From JAEUMD01 sp036768475 (GTDB lineage: Bacteria; Pseudomonadota; Alphaproteobacteria; Rhizobiales; Hyphomicrobiaceae), in contig DAIPMW010000002.1 in the NCBI GenBank assembly GCA_036768475.1, positions 334,727 through 398,726 of the forward strand: 64,000 nt of DNA, read 5' to 3'. This document shows positions 1 to 8,128 of the stretch, piece after piece (the stretch's first letter is position 1; the number at the start of each line of letters is the position of its first letter). Position numbers and translations under genes: made by a program. Below the pieces are notes generated by a model. The model worked only from the letters and a program-made list of their open reading frames with translations, did not search any database and was not told the DNA's origin.

Positions 1-167
1 TTGAGAAAGCCAATGTCGATATCGGCAAGATGGACGCCAAGCTGGACAATCCGAACTTCATCGAGCGTGCCAAGCCCGAGGCAATTGCCGAGGCGCGCGA
101 GCGCAAGGCGGAGCTTGAGGACATAGTGGTGCGTCTCGGCGCGGCACTGAAGCGCCTCGAGGCATAG
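1..167 (+). CDS. valS: Valyl-tRNA synthetase, C-terminal end (partial)
   Basis: Only the last 54 codons are present, read from base 3 to a TAG stop at 165-167. The peptide runs KMDAKLDNPNFIERAKP and ends in a charged helix (ARERKAELEDIVVRLGAALKRLEA region). This is the typical end of ValS: the C-terminal coiled-coil arm that contacts the tRNA elbow, with its conserved L-x-N-x-x-F-x-x-(R/K)-A-x-P motif. The enzyme charges tRNA-Val in the cytoplasm. The stop codon begins the string TAGAGC, which recurs at other stop codons here. The catalytic part lies outside the window, so the call rests on the tail alone. Confidence 0.85.
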   Translation, partial: EKANVDIGKMDAKLDNPNFIERAKPEAIAEARERKAELEDIVVRLGAALKRLEA

Positions 168-300
168 AGCGATTGCATTCTGGTTTTTCTCGCCGTCGAA
201 CTGCGGCGTTTCGCTGGACGGATCGCGTGCCTATCCTGCTTGGCGGAACATTAGCCGATCCTGCTGCGTTCCAAAGCGTGACGAAGCAGGAGCAACTGCC

Positions 301-522
301 ATGCCAGCGAGATCAAAAGTACAGCAGAAAGCAGCCGGCGCCGCCCTCGCCGCCAAGCGCGGCGAGATCAAGAAATCCGCTCTCAAGGGTGCATCGAAAG
401 AGATGTACGAAGACATGAGCGAGACGCAGCTTGAGGAGTTCGCACAGACCAAGCGCAAGGGGCTTCCCGAGCGGAAGGGAAAGCGAAAGCCTGCGAAAAA
501 GTCATCGAAATCTTCAAGATAG
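301..522 (+). CDS. Small basic DUF3008 family protein
   Basis: This 73-residue protein begins MPARSKVQQKAAGAALAAKRG and ends in a Lys/Ser/Arg-rich tail (KRKPAKKSSKSSR). The start MPARSKxQQxAAGxALxAKRG and the middle segment with LKGASKEMYEDMSETQLEEFA are the hallmarks of the DUF3008 family, a widespread small bacterial family of unknown function. No membrane segment or signal peptide is visible; the high positive charge would allow nucleic acid binding, but that is inference. It follows valS by about 130 bases in the same direction and faces the M48 gene. Its TAG stop at 520-522 forms part of an inverted repeat. Confidence 0.8.
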   Translation: MPARSKVQQKAAGAALAAKRGEIKKSALKGASKEMYEDMSETQLEEFAQTKRKGLPERKGKRKPAKKSSKSSR

Positions 523-580
523 AGCCCGATCGACCTCGATGGAAGCAGTCGTGCTTCCATCTCAGCCAAATCAGGCTCTA
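520..580. terminator. Nested palindrome between converging genes, probable bidirectional terminator
   Basis: An inner hairpin has a perfect 10-bp stem (GATGGAAGCA at 538-547, TGCTTCCATC at 552-561) with a 4-base loop. It is enclosed by an outer inverted repeat TAGAGCC (520-526) / GGCTCTA (574-580). It fills the gap between the DUF3008 stop and the end of the opposing M48 gene. There is no T-run, so Rho-independent action is uncertain. Confidence 0.5.
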
Positions 581-1696
581 GCCCGGTTTGGCGGTGCAGA
601 TGGATTGCAACGCGATCCACTGCGCGTTGCTCAGCGCCGGTGTCGCCGGGTAGCGGTGGGCGTGGTCGACGCGGCGGATGCGCTCGCTGGTCGGTGGATG
701 TGTGCGCAGCATGTCCAGGAAGGTTGCCCCCTCCTGTTTGCTGTTGCCGTCCGGTGATTCCATCTTGCTCACCCGCCGGAAGAAATCGCCCAGCCCCTTG
801 GCCGAGATGCCGGATGTCTCAAGCCGCTTCAGCGCTTCTTCATCCGCTTCCTCCTCCGCCTGTCGCGTGTAGGAAAGCTGTGTCAGAAGCACGCCGACGT
901 TAGCAAGTGTGCCGCTACCGCCGCCCAGCAGAAGTTCCACTGCCGCGGACATGCCGATCACGCGCACCAGCGATGTCTCGGGGTGCAGCAGCGCCGCATG
1001 GCCCATCTCGTGTGCCAGCACGCCCGCCACCTCGTCGGCGCTCTTCGCCGATTCAATGAGCCCGCGCGTCAAGACGATGCGATTGCCGGGCGTGGCGAAG
1101 GCATTGACGAGATCCCAGTCGACCACGACCACCTGGAATGCCGGCTTATGGTCGCTCCCGCCGACAAGGCGCTGCACCATGGATTGCACCGCTTCGTTGC
1201 CCGACTGCGTCTTGCAGATCGGGCGGCTGTCAGTGAGTGAGCGAATGGAATGATCGCCAAGTGATATGCGCACGGTGTCAGGCATCATCCGCGCCAGCGT
1301 GCGCGCCGGCGAAAGTTCCGCCAGCGAGACGAGCGTGAGCACTGCGACGACACCCGCCGCTGCCCACAACCAGGGGACGGCAGCGCGCCGGCGTGCGGCC
1401 CGCGTCGTCAGATGAGGTGCGGCCTTGGCCAGAGCGCGCGCGAACTGCCCGTGCGGAATGAAAAGGCTCGCACCGGGCTGGTAGGTGTAACTGACGAGCG
1501 CATCGATCGCGTGCGGGCTCAGCGGCTCGGAGGTTTCGAGTGCGCCATATGGCCAGATGAGTTCGCGTCCGTCCTTTTCGAACCAGATCAGAAGTCCGCG
1601 CGGGCTGAGCGCTATCCGCACATCCTGTGCGGCTGCCGTTTTTCCATCGGAGAACCGCCCTTCGAAGAAGGGGCCGAGTGACGTGTCATAGGGCAT
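578..1696 (-). CDS. M48 family membrane-anchored zinc metallopeptidase
   Basis: The product has 372 residues. HEMGH at about 229-233 is the HExxH zinc site, and the acidic stretch EEEADEEA near 281-288 supplies the third ligand and conserved Asp of the M48 (Oma1/HtpX/BepA) fold. A hydrophobic segment at about 107-126 likely anchors the protein, with the peptidase domain after it. The N-terminal 90 residues look like the soluble domain often fused to such M48 proteins. The family takes part in membrane or periplasmic protein quality control. The chosen ATG lies 11 bases inside the end of the DUF898 gene, so the two are translationally coupled; such DUF898-M48 pairs are common in proteobacteria. 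The substrate is unknown. Confidence 0.85.
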   Translation of the reverse strand: MPYDTSLGPFFEGRFSDGKTAAAQDVRIALSPRGLLIWFEKDGRELIWPYGALETSEPLSPHAIDALVSYTYQPGASLFIPHGQFARALAKAAPHLTTRAARRRAAVPWLWAAAGVVAVLTLVSLAELSPARTLARMMPDTVRISLGDHSIRSLTDSRPICKTQSGNEAVQSMVQRLVGGSDHKPAFQVVVVDWDLVNAFATPGNRIVLTRGLIESAKSADEVAGVLAHEMGHAALLHPETSLVRVIGMSAAVELLLGGGSGTLANVGVLLTQLSYTRQAEEEADEEALKRLETSGISAKGLGDFFRRVSKMESPDGNSKQEGATFLDMLRTHPPTSERIRRVDHAHRYPATPALSNAQWIALQSICTAKPG

Positions 1697-2975
1697 CGAT
1701 GTCGAAGGCCTGCGCCAACCCCTCACCACGTTTGATGTGCTGTGCCGCACCGGCAGTGATCTTACCGAGATCGACCGTTCCGTCGATGTTCAGATTCGAA
1801 ATGAGATATCCCATCGCGCGCGACTGCGTGATTGGCAGGAACAGGCCGAGCGACAGGAGAAAGATGAATGTGACCACGCCCGACGCACGCTGCACGGCCA
1901 GCGCAGGATGTTCGCCGCTGTTGATTCCGAACGGGTCGATACCGGCGCCCGACAGTGTCCAGAATACGATCACGGCAATGGTGACGGTCGCCAGCGTGGC
2001 GACGATGGCGCCGACGAACAAAAGCAGATAGTTCGTGATCGTGATCCACAGCAGACCACGCGCCTTTACCGTCGAGTGGAACGTCAATCCGTCGATGTGC
2101 GTATGGCGGGCGAAGTGGCGCATCATGGCGGCGCGATACCAAGCCGAAAACATCATGTAGATCATGCCGGCAACGAAGATCCCACCGTACACAAGGGCGA
2201 CGATCTCCAAGATTCTGTCAGGTGGCAGCTGTGGTGGCTCCTCGCTGCCGGCAATGAAGACGAAATCGCTCATCGCCGATCCGAGGGCCGCGAAAGTCGC
2301 CAGCGCGAGCAGTGCCGTCAACACCCAGAACACCGCGTAGGATTTGTACAAGGGACCGGAGTGACCGGAGAAATGGAAGGAACGGTCACCATATCGCATG
2401 TCGTCGGTGAGGATCTTTTGCAGCCGTGTTGCGCGCCAGGGGCTGATCCAGCCGAGCGTCAGCGGCATCAAGAGCAGTGTCCAGAAATAGGTCCAGCCGT
2501 AGCCGAGTGAGCTGCCGGTGAGGCCGGCTCGGATGCCGCGCCAGCGCGTTCGGTTGAGGCGATAGCGCTGCGCGCGGTAGATCGCGATGCCGGTCAGAAA
2601 TGCAAAGCCGGCATAGAGTGATACCTGGAACAGACGTATGAACGTGGATTCCGGACCGAACAGGAACACCGCGCCGAAGGTCAGCAGCATGACCGGTAGA
2701 ATGATAAGCGCGAAGATGATGAGGAAGCCTGTGAGCAACTCCCGCCCGGTGCCGGTGTACTCGAGTGGCTCCCCGTTGATGCGCACCGACGACCAGATGC
2801 GCCTGCGCACCTCCGTCTTGCCCCAGAAGTGGTGAATGCCGAGAGTCAGGATCCTCAGGACGAAATTATAGACTGAAAGGCCGAAGAGGCCGATCGGAGT
2901 GAGCCACGAGATCAGCACCGGCTCTTCCCTGGTAGGCACGGCCATGTCGGAGCGGTGGCAAACATCATCCTGCAT
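1686..2975 (-). CDS. DUF898 family (YjgN-like) polytopic membrane protein
   Basis: The protein has about 430 residues and eight or more hydrophobic segments. Family signs are LTLGIHHFWGKTEVRRRIWSS near the N-terminus, a second half that repeats the plan (LTLGWISPWRATRLQKILTD), and the conserved TRAMGYL-like segment (here SRAMGYLISNLNIDG) at the end. DUF898 proteins are inner-membrane proteins of unknown function; the two similar halves suggest an internal duplication. Three starts are possible (TTG 2990, ATG 2975, ATG 2945); ATG 2975 keeps the short hydrophilic N-terminus. The gene overlaps the M48 peptidase that follows, suggesting that the membrane protein and the peptidase act together. 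Confidence 0.8.
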   Translation of the reverse strand: MQDDVCHRSDMAVPTREEPVLISWLTPIGLFGLSVYNFVLRILTLGIHHFWGKTEVRRRIWSSVRINGEPLEYTGTGRELLTGFLIIFALIILPVMLLTFGAVFLFGPESTFIRLFQVSLYAGFAFLTGIAIYRAQRYRLNRTRWRGIRAGLTGSSLGYGWTYFWTLLLMPLTLGWISPWRATRLQKILTDDMRYGDRSFHFSGHSGPLYKSYAVFWVLTALLALATFAALGSAMSDFVFIAGSEEPPQLPPDRILEIVALVYGGIFVAGMIYMMFSAWYRAAMMRHFARHTHIDGLTFHSTVKARGLLWITITNYLLLFVGAIVATLATVTIAVIVFWTLSGAGIDPFGINSGEHPALAVQRASGVVTFIFLLSLGLFLPITQSRAMGYLISNLNIDGTVDLGKITAGAAQHIKRGEGLAQAFDIDAL

Positions 2976-3643
2976 CGCAACATCTCGCAATTAATTTCAG
3001 GACCGCCGGCCTGGACGCCGTATCGCTGCATCGGCCCGCCACCGGCCAGCGGTCATGACCCGATCGTGGTCAGGTCTGGCAGGAGCACACCGCAGAGCTT
3101 CAAATCGGTCATCGAAGTGTGAAAAGCAGTTCATCGAGCTTGCGCCAAAACGTGAGTTCCAGATCGATAAAAAGTCGCCTGCGCAGATCAGATAGCTGAT
3201 CGTCGAAAAGTAACGCCAAACGATGGAGATTTCGCGAATACCGTCCGGACGGCAACGCCGCGAAACGGTTTAAAGCCGGTAAAGTTTGTTAACTGTGACA
3301 CCAAAGACACGAGAATATCCGACAAGTGCCTCGTTTGAGCCACAAAACAGGTTGAGGGTCACCCTGTCGGACCAGAATCCGACGGCAATGCGGGTCATTC
3401 AAAAGTTGTGTCGGTAATGCTGCTGTGAGAGGTCGCTCGCTCTTGTGGATCGAGCGCGTCCGGGCAGCGCCCGAACCGGCTGGCCGGCAGCACGCCGTGC
3501 GGGCGGAAATGAAGTGATTGTGGGCCTTCTGCTTCGTTGAGTGAAATGGGAGTGCGCCATAAAGTGCGCACCGCCAGAATCGGCTTGCGGCCGGTCATCT
3601 GGCTGAAGCATTTGCTCGATGGAGTCGAAAGGAAAAGTAAGCA
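2976..3643. other. Intergenic region between the DUF898 gene and ilvD
   Basis: No credible gene is visible in these 668 bases. They must hold the promoters of two divergent units. I see a perfect 10-bp palindrome GGTCATGACC at 3051-3060, a short AT-richer stretch at 3265-3300, and an AGGGT/ACCCT palindrome near 3355-3366. No recognisable riboswitch, leader peptide or small RNA was found. Confidence 0.5.
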
Positions 3644-5368
3644 ATGGACGCCAAGACGTTCGACAAATCGAAGTTGCCGAGCCGCCATGTAACGGTAGGG
3701 CCGACCCGCGCCCCGCACCGTTCCTATTACTACGCGATGGGTCTTACCGAGGAGCAGATCAATCGCCCGTTCGTTGGCGTCGTCTCCTGCTGGAACGAGG
3801 CGGCACCCTGCAACATCTCGCTGATGCGTCAGGCACAATCGGTCAAGGTCGGTGTCGACGAGGGTGGCGGCACCCCGCGCGAATTCTGCACCATCACTGT
3901 GACGGACGGCATCGCCATGGGCCACCAGGGCATGAAGTCCTCGCTCGTGAGCCGCGAGGTGATTGCCGATTCGATCGAATTGACCATGCGCGGTCACTGC
4001 TACGATGCGATGGTCGGCATCGCCGGCTGCGACAAGTCGCTGCCTGGCATCATGATGAGCATGTTGCGCCTGAATGTGCCGTCCGTGTTCATGTACGGCG
4101 GCTCGATTCTCCCCGGACGGTTCAAAGGCAAGGACGTGACCGTCGTCGACGTGTTCGAAGGCGTTGGTATGCACTCGGCCGGCCGCATGTCGGATGCGGA
4201 TCTGCACGAATTGGAGTGTGTCGCTTGTCCCTCAGCGGGATCGTGCGGCGGCCAGTTCACGGCCAACACGATGGCCTGCGTTTCAGAGGCGATCGGTCTG
4301 GCGCTGCCGGGATCTGCGGGCGCGCCTGCACCTTATGAGAGCCGCGATGCGTATGCCGCCGCCAGCGGCAAGGCCGTAATGCGGCTCCTCGCCGACGGTA
4401 TCCGCCCGCGCGACATCTGCACCATGAAGGCGTTCGAGAATGCCGCCACCATCGTCGCTGCGACCGGCGGCTCTACTAATGCGGCGCTGCACCTGCCGGC
4501 CATGGCGCACGAGATGGGGCTCGATTTCGACTTGTTCGACGTCGCCCGCATCTTCAAGAGGACGCCCTACATCGCCGACCTCAAGCCCGGTGGGCAGTAT
4601 GTCGCCAAGGATGTCTACGACATCGGCGGTGTGCCGCAGATCCTGAAGGCGCTGCTCGAGGGCGGCTACCTGCACGGCGATTGCCTCACGGTCACCGGCA
4701 AGACGATGGAGGAGAACCTCAAGGACGTCGTCTTCAACACCGACCAGAAGGTCCTCTATCCGGTTTCCAACCCGATTACCCCGACCGGCGGTGTCGTCGG
4801 GCTGCAGGGCACGCTCGCTCCCGATGGCGCGATCGTGAAGGTTGCCGGCATGAAGAACCTGAAGTTCCGCGGACCCGCGCGCTGCTTCGACTGCGAGGAG
4901 GATGCCTTCAAGGCGGTCGAGGCGAGGCAGTACAAGGAAGGCGATGTGATCATCATCCGCTACGAGGGTCCCAAAGGCGGACCTGGCATGCGCGAGATGC
5001 TTTCCACCACCGCCGCCCTTTATGGTCAGGGCGCCGGCGACAAGGTTGCGCTGATCACCGATGGCCGGTTCTCAGGGGCAACACGCGGTTTCTGCATCGG
5101 ACATGTCGGCCCGGAGGCGGCCGTTGGCGGCCCGATCGGCCTTTTGAAGGATGGCGACATAATCTCCATCGATGCCGAAAAAGGCACACTCGACGTGGAA
5201 ATTGACTCCGCCGAGTTGGAGCGCCGCAAAAAGGACTGGAAGGCACCTGATAATGCGTATCAAAGCGGTGTGCTTCGCAAGTATGCCGATCAGGTCGGTC
5301 CGGCCCGATTCGGGGCTGTTACGCATGCCGGAGGAAAGGCGGAAGTCATCTGCTATGCGGATATCTAG
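3644..5368 (+). CDS. ilvD: Dihydroxy-acid dehydratase
   Basis: The 574-residue protein matches IlvD over its full length. It dehydrates 2,3-dihydroxy-isovalerate and 2,3-dihydroxy-3-methylvalerate, the penultimate step of valine and isoleucine synthesis (also feeding leucine and pantothenate). Visible signatures are SCWNEAAPCN (about 48-57), GCDKSLPGIMMSM (about 128-140) and ACPSAGSCGGQFTANTM (about 194-210), which carry the three cysteines of the iron-sulfur cluster, and GRFSGATRGFCIGHVGPEA near the C-terminus. The start follows a GGAAAAG-type ribosome site. The exoR-like gene begins 14 bases before this stop in another frame, so the two are probably co-translated. Confidence 0.97.
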   Translation: MDAKTFDKSKLPSRHVTVGPTRAPHRSYYYAMGLTEEQINRPFVGVVSCWNEAAPCNISLMRQAQSVKVGVDEGGGTPREFCTITVTDGIAMGHQGMKSSLVSREVIADSIELTMRGHCYDAMVGIAGCDKSLPGIMMSMLRLNVPSVFMYGGSILPGRFKGKDVTVVDVFEGVGMHSAGRMSDADLHELECVACPSAGSCGGQFTANTMACVSEAIGLALPGSAGAPAPYESRDAYAAASGKAVMRLLADGIRPRDICTMKAFENAATIVAATGGSTNAALHLPAMAHEMGLDFDLFDVARIFKRTPYIADLKPGGQYVAKDVYDIGGVPQILKALLEGGYLHGDCLTVTGKTMEENLKDVVFNTDQKVLYPVSNPITPTGGVVGLQGTLAPDGAIVKVAGMKNLKFRGPARCFDCEEDAFKAVEARQYKEGDVIIIRYEGPKGGPGMREMLSTTAALYGQGAGDKVALITDGRFSGATRGFCIGHVGPEAAVGGPIGLLKDGDIISIDAEKGTLDVEIDSAELERRKKDWKAPDNAYQSGVLRKYADQVGPARFGAVTHAGGKAEVICYADI

Positions 5369-6458
5369 ACAAGCAATAGGTCTGGCAATCACGCTTCTGA
5401 TGACGGCACCGGCTGCGGCCGGTGCCGGCACCGCTCAGTTCCGCTCGCCCGAAGATGCCCTCCAGCAGGGCATCGGCGCTTATTCGGGTGGCTACTACGA
5501 AATGGCGATTCCTGCCCTGGAGGTGGCCGCCGCACAGAACCAGTTCCTCGCCCGGTATTATCTGGCGCGCATCTACGCCGACAATCAGAGCGCGCACACC
5601 GATCATGCGAAGGCATATTTTCTCTACCAGCAGATCGCCAACGATTACGCTGATGTCGATCCCGACGACGACCACCGTGCGCCCTTTGTCGCCAAGTCGT
5701 TGACCGCGCTTGCGGGCTATGTGCGCCGCGGACTGCCTGAGCTCGGCCTGAAGCCCAATCCCGAACGCGCGGCGGAGTATCTGCACCACGCCGCCATTTT
5801 CTTCAACGATGAGGACGCCCAGTTCGAGTTGGCCAAGCTGCAGCTTCACGGCGACGGCGTTCCCTCCGACGTCGCGCGCGGTAAGCATTGGCTGTCCATT
5901 CTCTCGCAGAAAGGACATGCCGGCGCCCAGGCGTTCCTCGCCGACCTTTATTGGCGCGGGCTTTTCATGAAAAAGGATCAGGTGCGCGCGCTGGCGCTCA
6001 TTTCGGTGGCCGTCAAGAACGCACCCGGATCCGAGCGTGTCTGGATTGAGGACACCTACCAGAACATCTATTGCGGCGCATCCCAGGGCGTGCGCAAGGA
6101 AGTCGGTGGCATGGTTGCCGAGTGGGACAGCCGCTATGGCCGCCGCCCGAAAGCCGAACAGAGCTCGCTATTCGATTCGCTGAGCATGCGGCCTGCGCGC
6201 ACCTGTTCGAATGGCGAGGTCGTACCGCTCGATTTCGGCATCTCGACCGACAAGATGGCGCCGTTGATGGCTGGTGATACGTCCAAGCCCGAGCCTGCAA
6301 CGCGTCAGGTCACCAGTCCCGCGATGGGCTTCGTCCGGGGCGGCGCGATCGGCGGGCCGGCAGGTCGGGACGACAATGACGAGACCGGCAGCATTGGCAC
6401 CGAGCGTGACCCGCTCCGCGACGTCGGCGCGCCGCAGCACAGCGGTCCTGACCGCTGA
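5355..6458 (+). CDS. ExoR-like periplasmic Sel1-repeat regulator
   Basis: The product has 367 residues: a signal peptide (MRISRQ then hydrophobic to about residue 24, ending APAAAGAG) and Sel1/TPR-like repeats over about 35-215, for example AQFELAKLQLHGDG and GHAGAQAFLADLYWRG. The spacing and words (AKAYFLYQQIA, LTALAGYVRRGLP, DAQFELAKLQLHGDG, AKHWL-like GKHWL, NGHAGA-like KGHAGA) match my memory of Sinorhizobium ExoR, the periplasmic inhibitor of the ExoS sensor kinase that controls exopolysaccharide and flagella. ExoR is about 268 residues; this protein has about 100 extra, a polar, probably disordered tail. ATG 5355 lies within the end of ilvD. No exoS/chvI pair is in the window, so the partner is inferred. 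Confidence 0.7.
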   Translation: MRISRQAIGLAITLLMTAPAAAGAGTAQFRSPEDALQQGIGAYSGGYYEMAIPALEVAAAQNQFLARYYLARIYADNQSAHTDHAKAYFLYQQIANDYADVDPDDDHRAPFVAKSLTALAGYVRRGLPELGLKPNPERAAEYLHHAAIFFNDEDAQFELAKLQLHGDGVPSDVARGKHWLSILSQKGHAGAQAFLADLYWRGLFMKKDQVRALALISVAVKNAPGSERVWIEDTYQNIYCGASQGVRKEVGGMVAEWDSRYGRRPKAEQSSLFDSLSMRPARTCSNGEVVPLDFGISTDKMAPLMAGDTSKPEPATRQVTSPAMGFVRGGAIGGPAGRDDNDETGSIGTERDPLRDVGAPQHSGPDR

Positions 6459-6610
6459 CAACCGCTGTCTGCTATCGGCAGTCCTACGTTCCACCTTGCG
6501 TGGCCTACATCGCAGCCTCTCTCCATCGAGAGACTATCGAGCCGCATGCGAAAACGCCGCGCGAGCGTGTCGCGCAGCGTTTCTCAGTTACATTAGCAGC
6601 AATCAGAGCT

Positions 6611-6632
6611 GTGCAGCACGGTCACGCTGCAC
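6611..6632. terminator. Hairpin between converging exoR-like gene and xth
   Basis: A 7-bp stem GTGCAGC (6611-6617) / GCTGCAC (6626-6632) with an 8-base loop lies in the 229-base gap between two converging genes. There is no T-run on either strand, so it is only a weak terminator candidate. Confidence 0.3.
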
Positions 6633-6687
6633 GGGAGATTTGATCGAGGTCATTTGCGGGCGGCCGGCTGGATTCCCCCTTGCGCAA

Positions 6688-7470
6688 TCAGATGCGCAGC
6701 TCCACCCACACCGGCACATGGTCCGACGGCTTTTCCCAGCCGCGCGTCTCGCGGTCGATGCCGCAGGAGATGAGCCGGTCTGCCGCTTCAGGCGAAAGCA
6801 ACATGTGGTCGATGCGAATGCCGTTGTTCTTGTTGAATGCGCCTGCTTGATAGTCCCAAAAGGTATAAACGTCGCTCATCGGATAGCAGGCGCGCACTCC
6901 ATCGGTGAGACCGAGGGCAGTCAGCGCACGAAACGCAGTGCGGCTTTCGAGCTGGAACAGCGCGTCATCCTTCCAGGCTTCGGGGTTCCTGGCATCGATC
7001 GGCTCGGGGATGACATTGTAGTCGCCGGCCAGAACGAGTGGCATCTCCAGCGCCAGCCGCTCGCGCGCATGCGCTGCGAGCCGCTCCAGCCAGGCGAGCT
7101 TGTAGGAGAACTTCTCGGTGCCGATGGGGTTGCCGTTGGGCAGATAGATCGACGCCACCGTCACGACGCCGTCGTCGCCGGCGATGTCGGCCTCCAGAAA
7201 GCGCGCCTGCTCATCGGTCTCGTCGCCCGGGAGCCGCGCCCGCGCCTCGTCGATGCTGCGTTTCGACAATATGGCAACGCCGTTGAAACCCTTCTGCCCA
7301 TGCGTGATAACGGTGTAGCCCAGATCCTCGAATGTGCTTTTGGGAAATCCCTCGTCGACGCTCTTGATCTCCTGCAGGCACACGACATCCGCGTCAGCGG
7401 CCTGTAACCAGGTGATGACGGTATCGAGCCGCGCCTTGACGCCGTTGATATTCCAGGTGGCGATCTTCAT
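6688..7470 (-). CDS. xth: Exodeoxyribonuclease III (AP endonuclease)
   Basis: The 260-residue protein belongs to the exonuclease III/AP endonuclease family of base excision repair, which cuts abasic sites and trims 3' ends. It begins MKIATWNINGVKARL; the metal ligand Glu is at residue 34 in CLQEIKS; GDYNVIP carries the catalytic Asp/Asn pair; RIDHMLLS and SDHVPVWVEL hold the final Asp and Asp-His pair. The start at 7470 gives the exact family N-terminus; in-frame codons upstream add a non-conserved extension reaching into the repeat. It lies downstream of erpA on the same strand with the first repeat copy between them. Confidence 0.95.
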   Translation of the reverse strand: MKIATWNINGVKARLDTVITWLQAADADVVCLQEIKSVDEGFPKSTFEDLGYTVITHGQKGFNGVAILSKRSIDEARARLPGDETDEQARFLEADIAGDDGVVTVASIYLPNGNPIGTEKFSYKLAWLERLAAHARERLALEMPLVLAGDYNVIPEPIDARNPEAWKDDALFQLESRTAFRALTALGLTDGVRACYPMSDVYTFWDYQAGAFNKNNGIRIDHMLLSPEAADRLISCGIDRETRGWEKPSDHVPVWVELRI

Positions 7471-7506
7471 GTGGCGCGGTGCCTCGCTGGTGCAGGATTG
7501 ATGTGC

Positions 7507-7612
7507 TAGATCGCGTTCATGTTTGAGGGAAGCATGGACGCGATCCAGCATCTTGTTTTGAGCATGTTTTTCACGCTGAACCGCTCCACACTTCAGCTAA
7601 ACATGCTCTAGA
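7507..7612 (-). repeat. Dispersed two-hairpin repeat, copy 1
   Basis: Read on the minus strand the element starts TAGAGCATGTTT. Hairpin A has arms GAGCATGTTT / AAACATGCTC with an inner stem GCTGAA / TTCAGC. An AAAACAAG linker follows, then hairpin B with arms GATCGCGT / ACGCGATC, ending in GATCTA. Related copies are at 16731-16836, 36450-36551 and 60875-60976. The TAG at its start is the stop codon of erpA. Confidence 0.85.
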
Positions 7613-7946
7613 TTGAGAAGCTCGTGCCGCAGCCGCAAGATGCTGTCGCATTCGGGTTCTTGATCTGGAACGATGCGCCCATCAGGTCGTCGACGAAATC
7701 GATCTCCGCGCCGCCGAGGAACTGCAACGACACAGGATCGATCACGACCTTTGCGCCCGAACGCTCCAGCACCAGATCGTCACCCGCCGCAGTTTCGACG
7801 AGATCGAATTTGTACTGGAAGCCCGAGCAGCCGCCACCCTCCACGCTGATGCGCAGAATCTTGGTCCTGGGCTCGCCAGCGACGATTTCGCTGATCCGCC
7901 GGGCGGCACTCTCTGTGAGCGCAAGGGGGAGTGTATCGGTCGTCAT
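7608..7946 (-). CDS. erpA: Iron-sulfur cluster insertion protein, ErpA/IscA type
   Basis: This 112-residue A-type carrier receives and delivers iron-sulfur clusters to apoproteins. The three ligand cysteines are all present: C40 in GGGCSGFQY, and C104 and C106 in the SCGCGTSFSI end. The length and the sequence IKNPNATASCGCG are typical. In alphaproteobacteria the gene between a dgt-like gene and xth is usually annotated erpA. It is divergent from the dgt-like gene. Its TAG stop (7608-7610) is also the first three bases of repeat copy 1. Distinguishing ErpA from IscA by sequence alone is not firm. Confidence 0.92.
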   Translation of the reverse strand: MTTDTLPLALTESAARRISEIVAGEPRTKILRISVEGGGCSGFQYKFDLVETAAGDDLVLERSGAKVVIDPVSLQFLGGAEIDFVDDLMGASFQIKNPNATASCGCGTSFSI

Positions 7947-8128
7947 ATAAGGGGTGCCTCCAAGGCGTTTACGGGCTGATCCGGCCGGCGCCCTTCCGCC
8001 GCGCTACGGGTTGCCGCTATGCGTGAATCGTGTCTAGGAACATAAGAAGGGTGCGGGCGAAGTCAAACCGGCCGATATGGCCGGAAACCCGCGATCTGGA
8101 TGCAGGAACCGGGCGGTATCGATCGATC

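Noticed and set aside
165..300. TAGAGC at the valS stop as another copy of the two-hairpin repeat
   Set aside because: After TAGAGC neither the GCATGTTT arm nor the returning arm is present, so only the first six bases agree.
3395..4207. Minus-strand frame of 270 codons over the start of ilvD
   Set aside because: Most of it is antisense to ilvD, and the part outside ilvD shows no ribosome site or domain.
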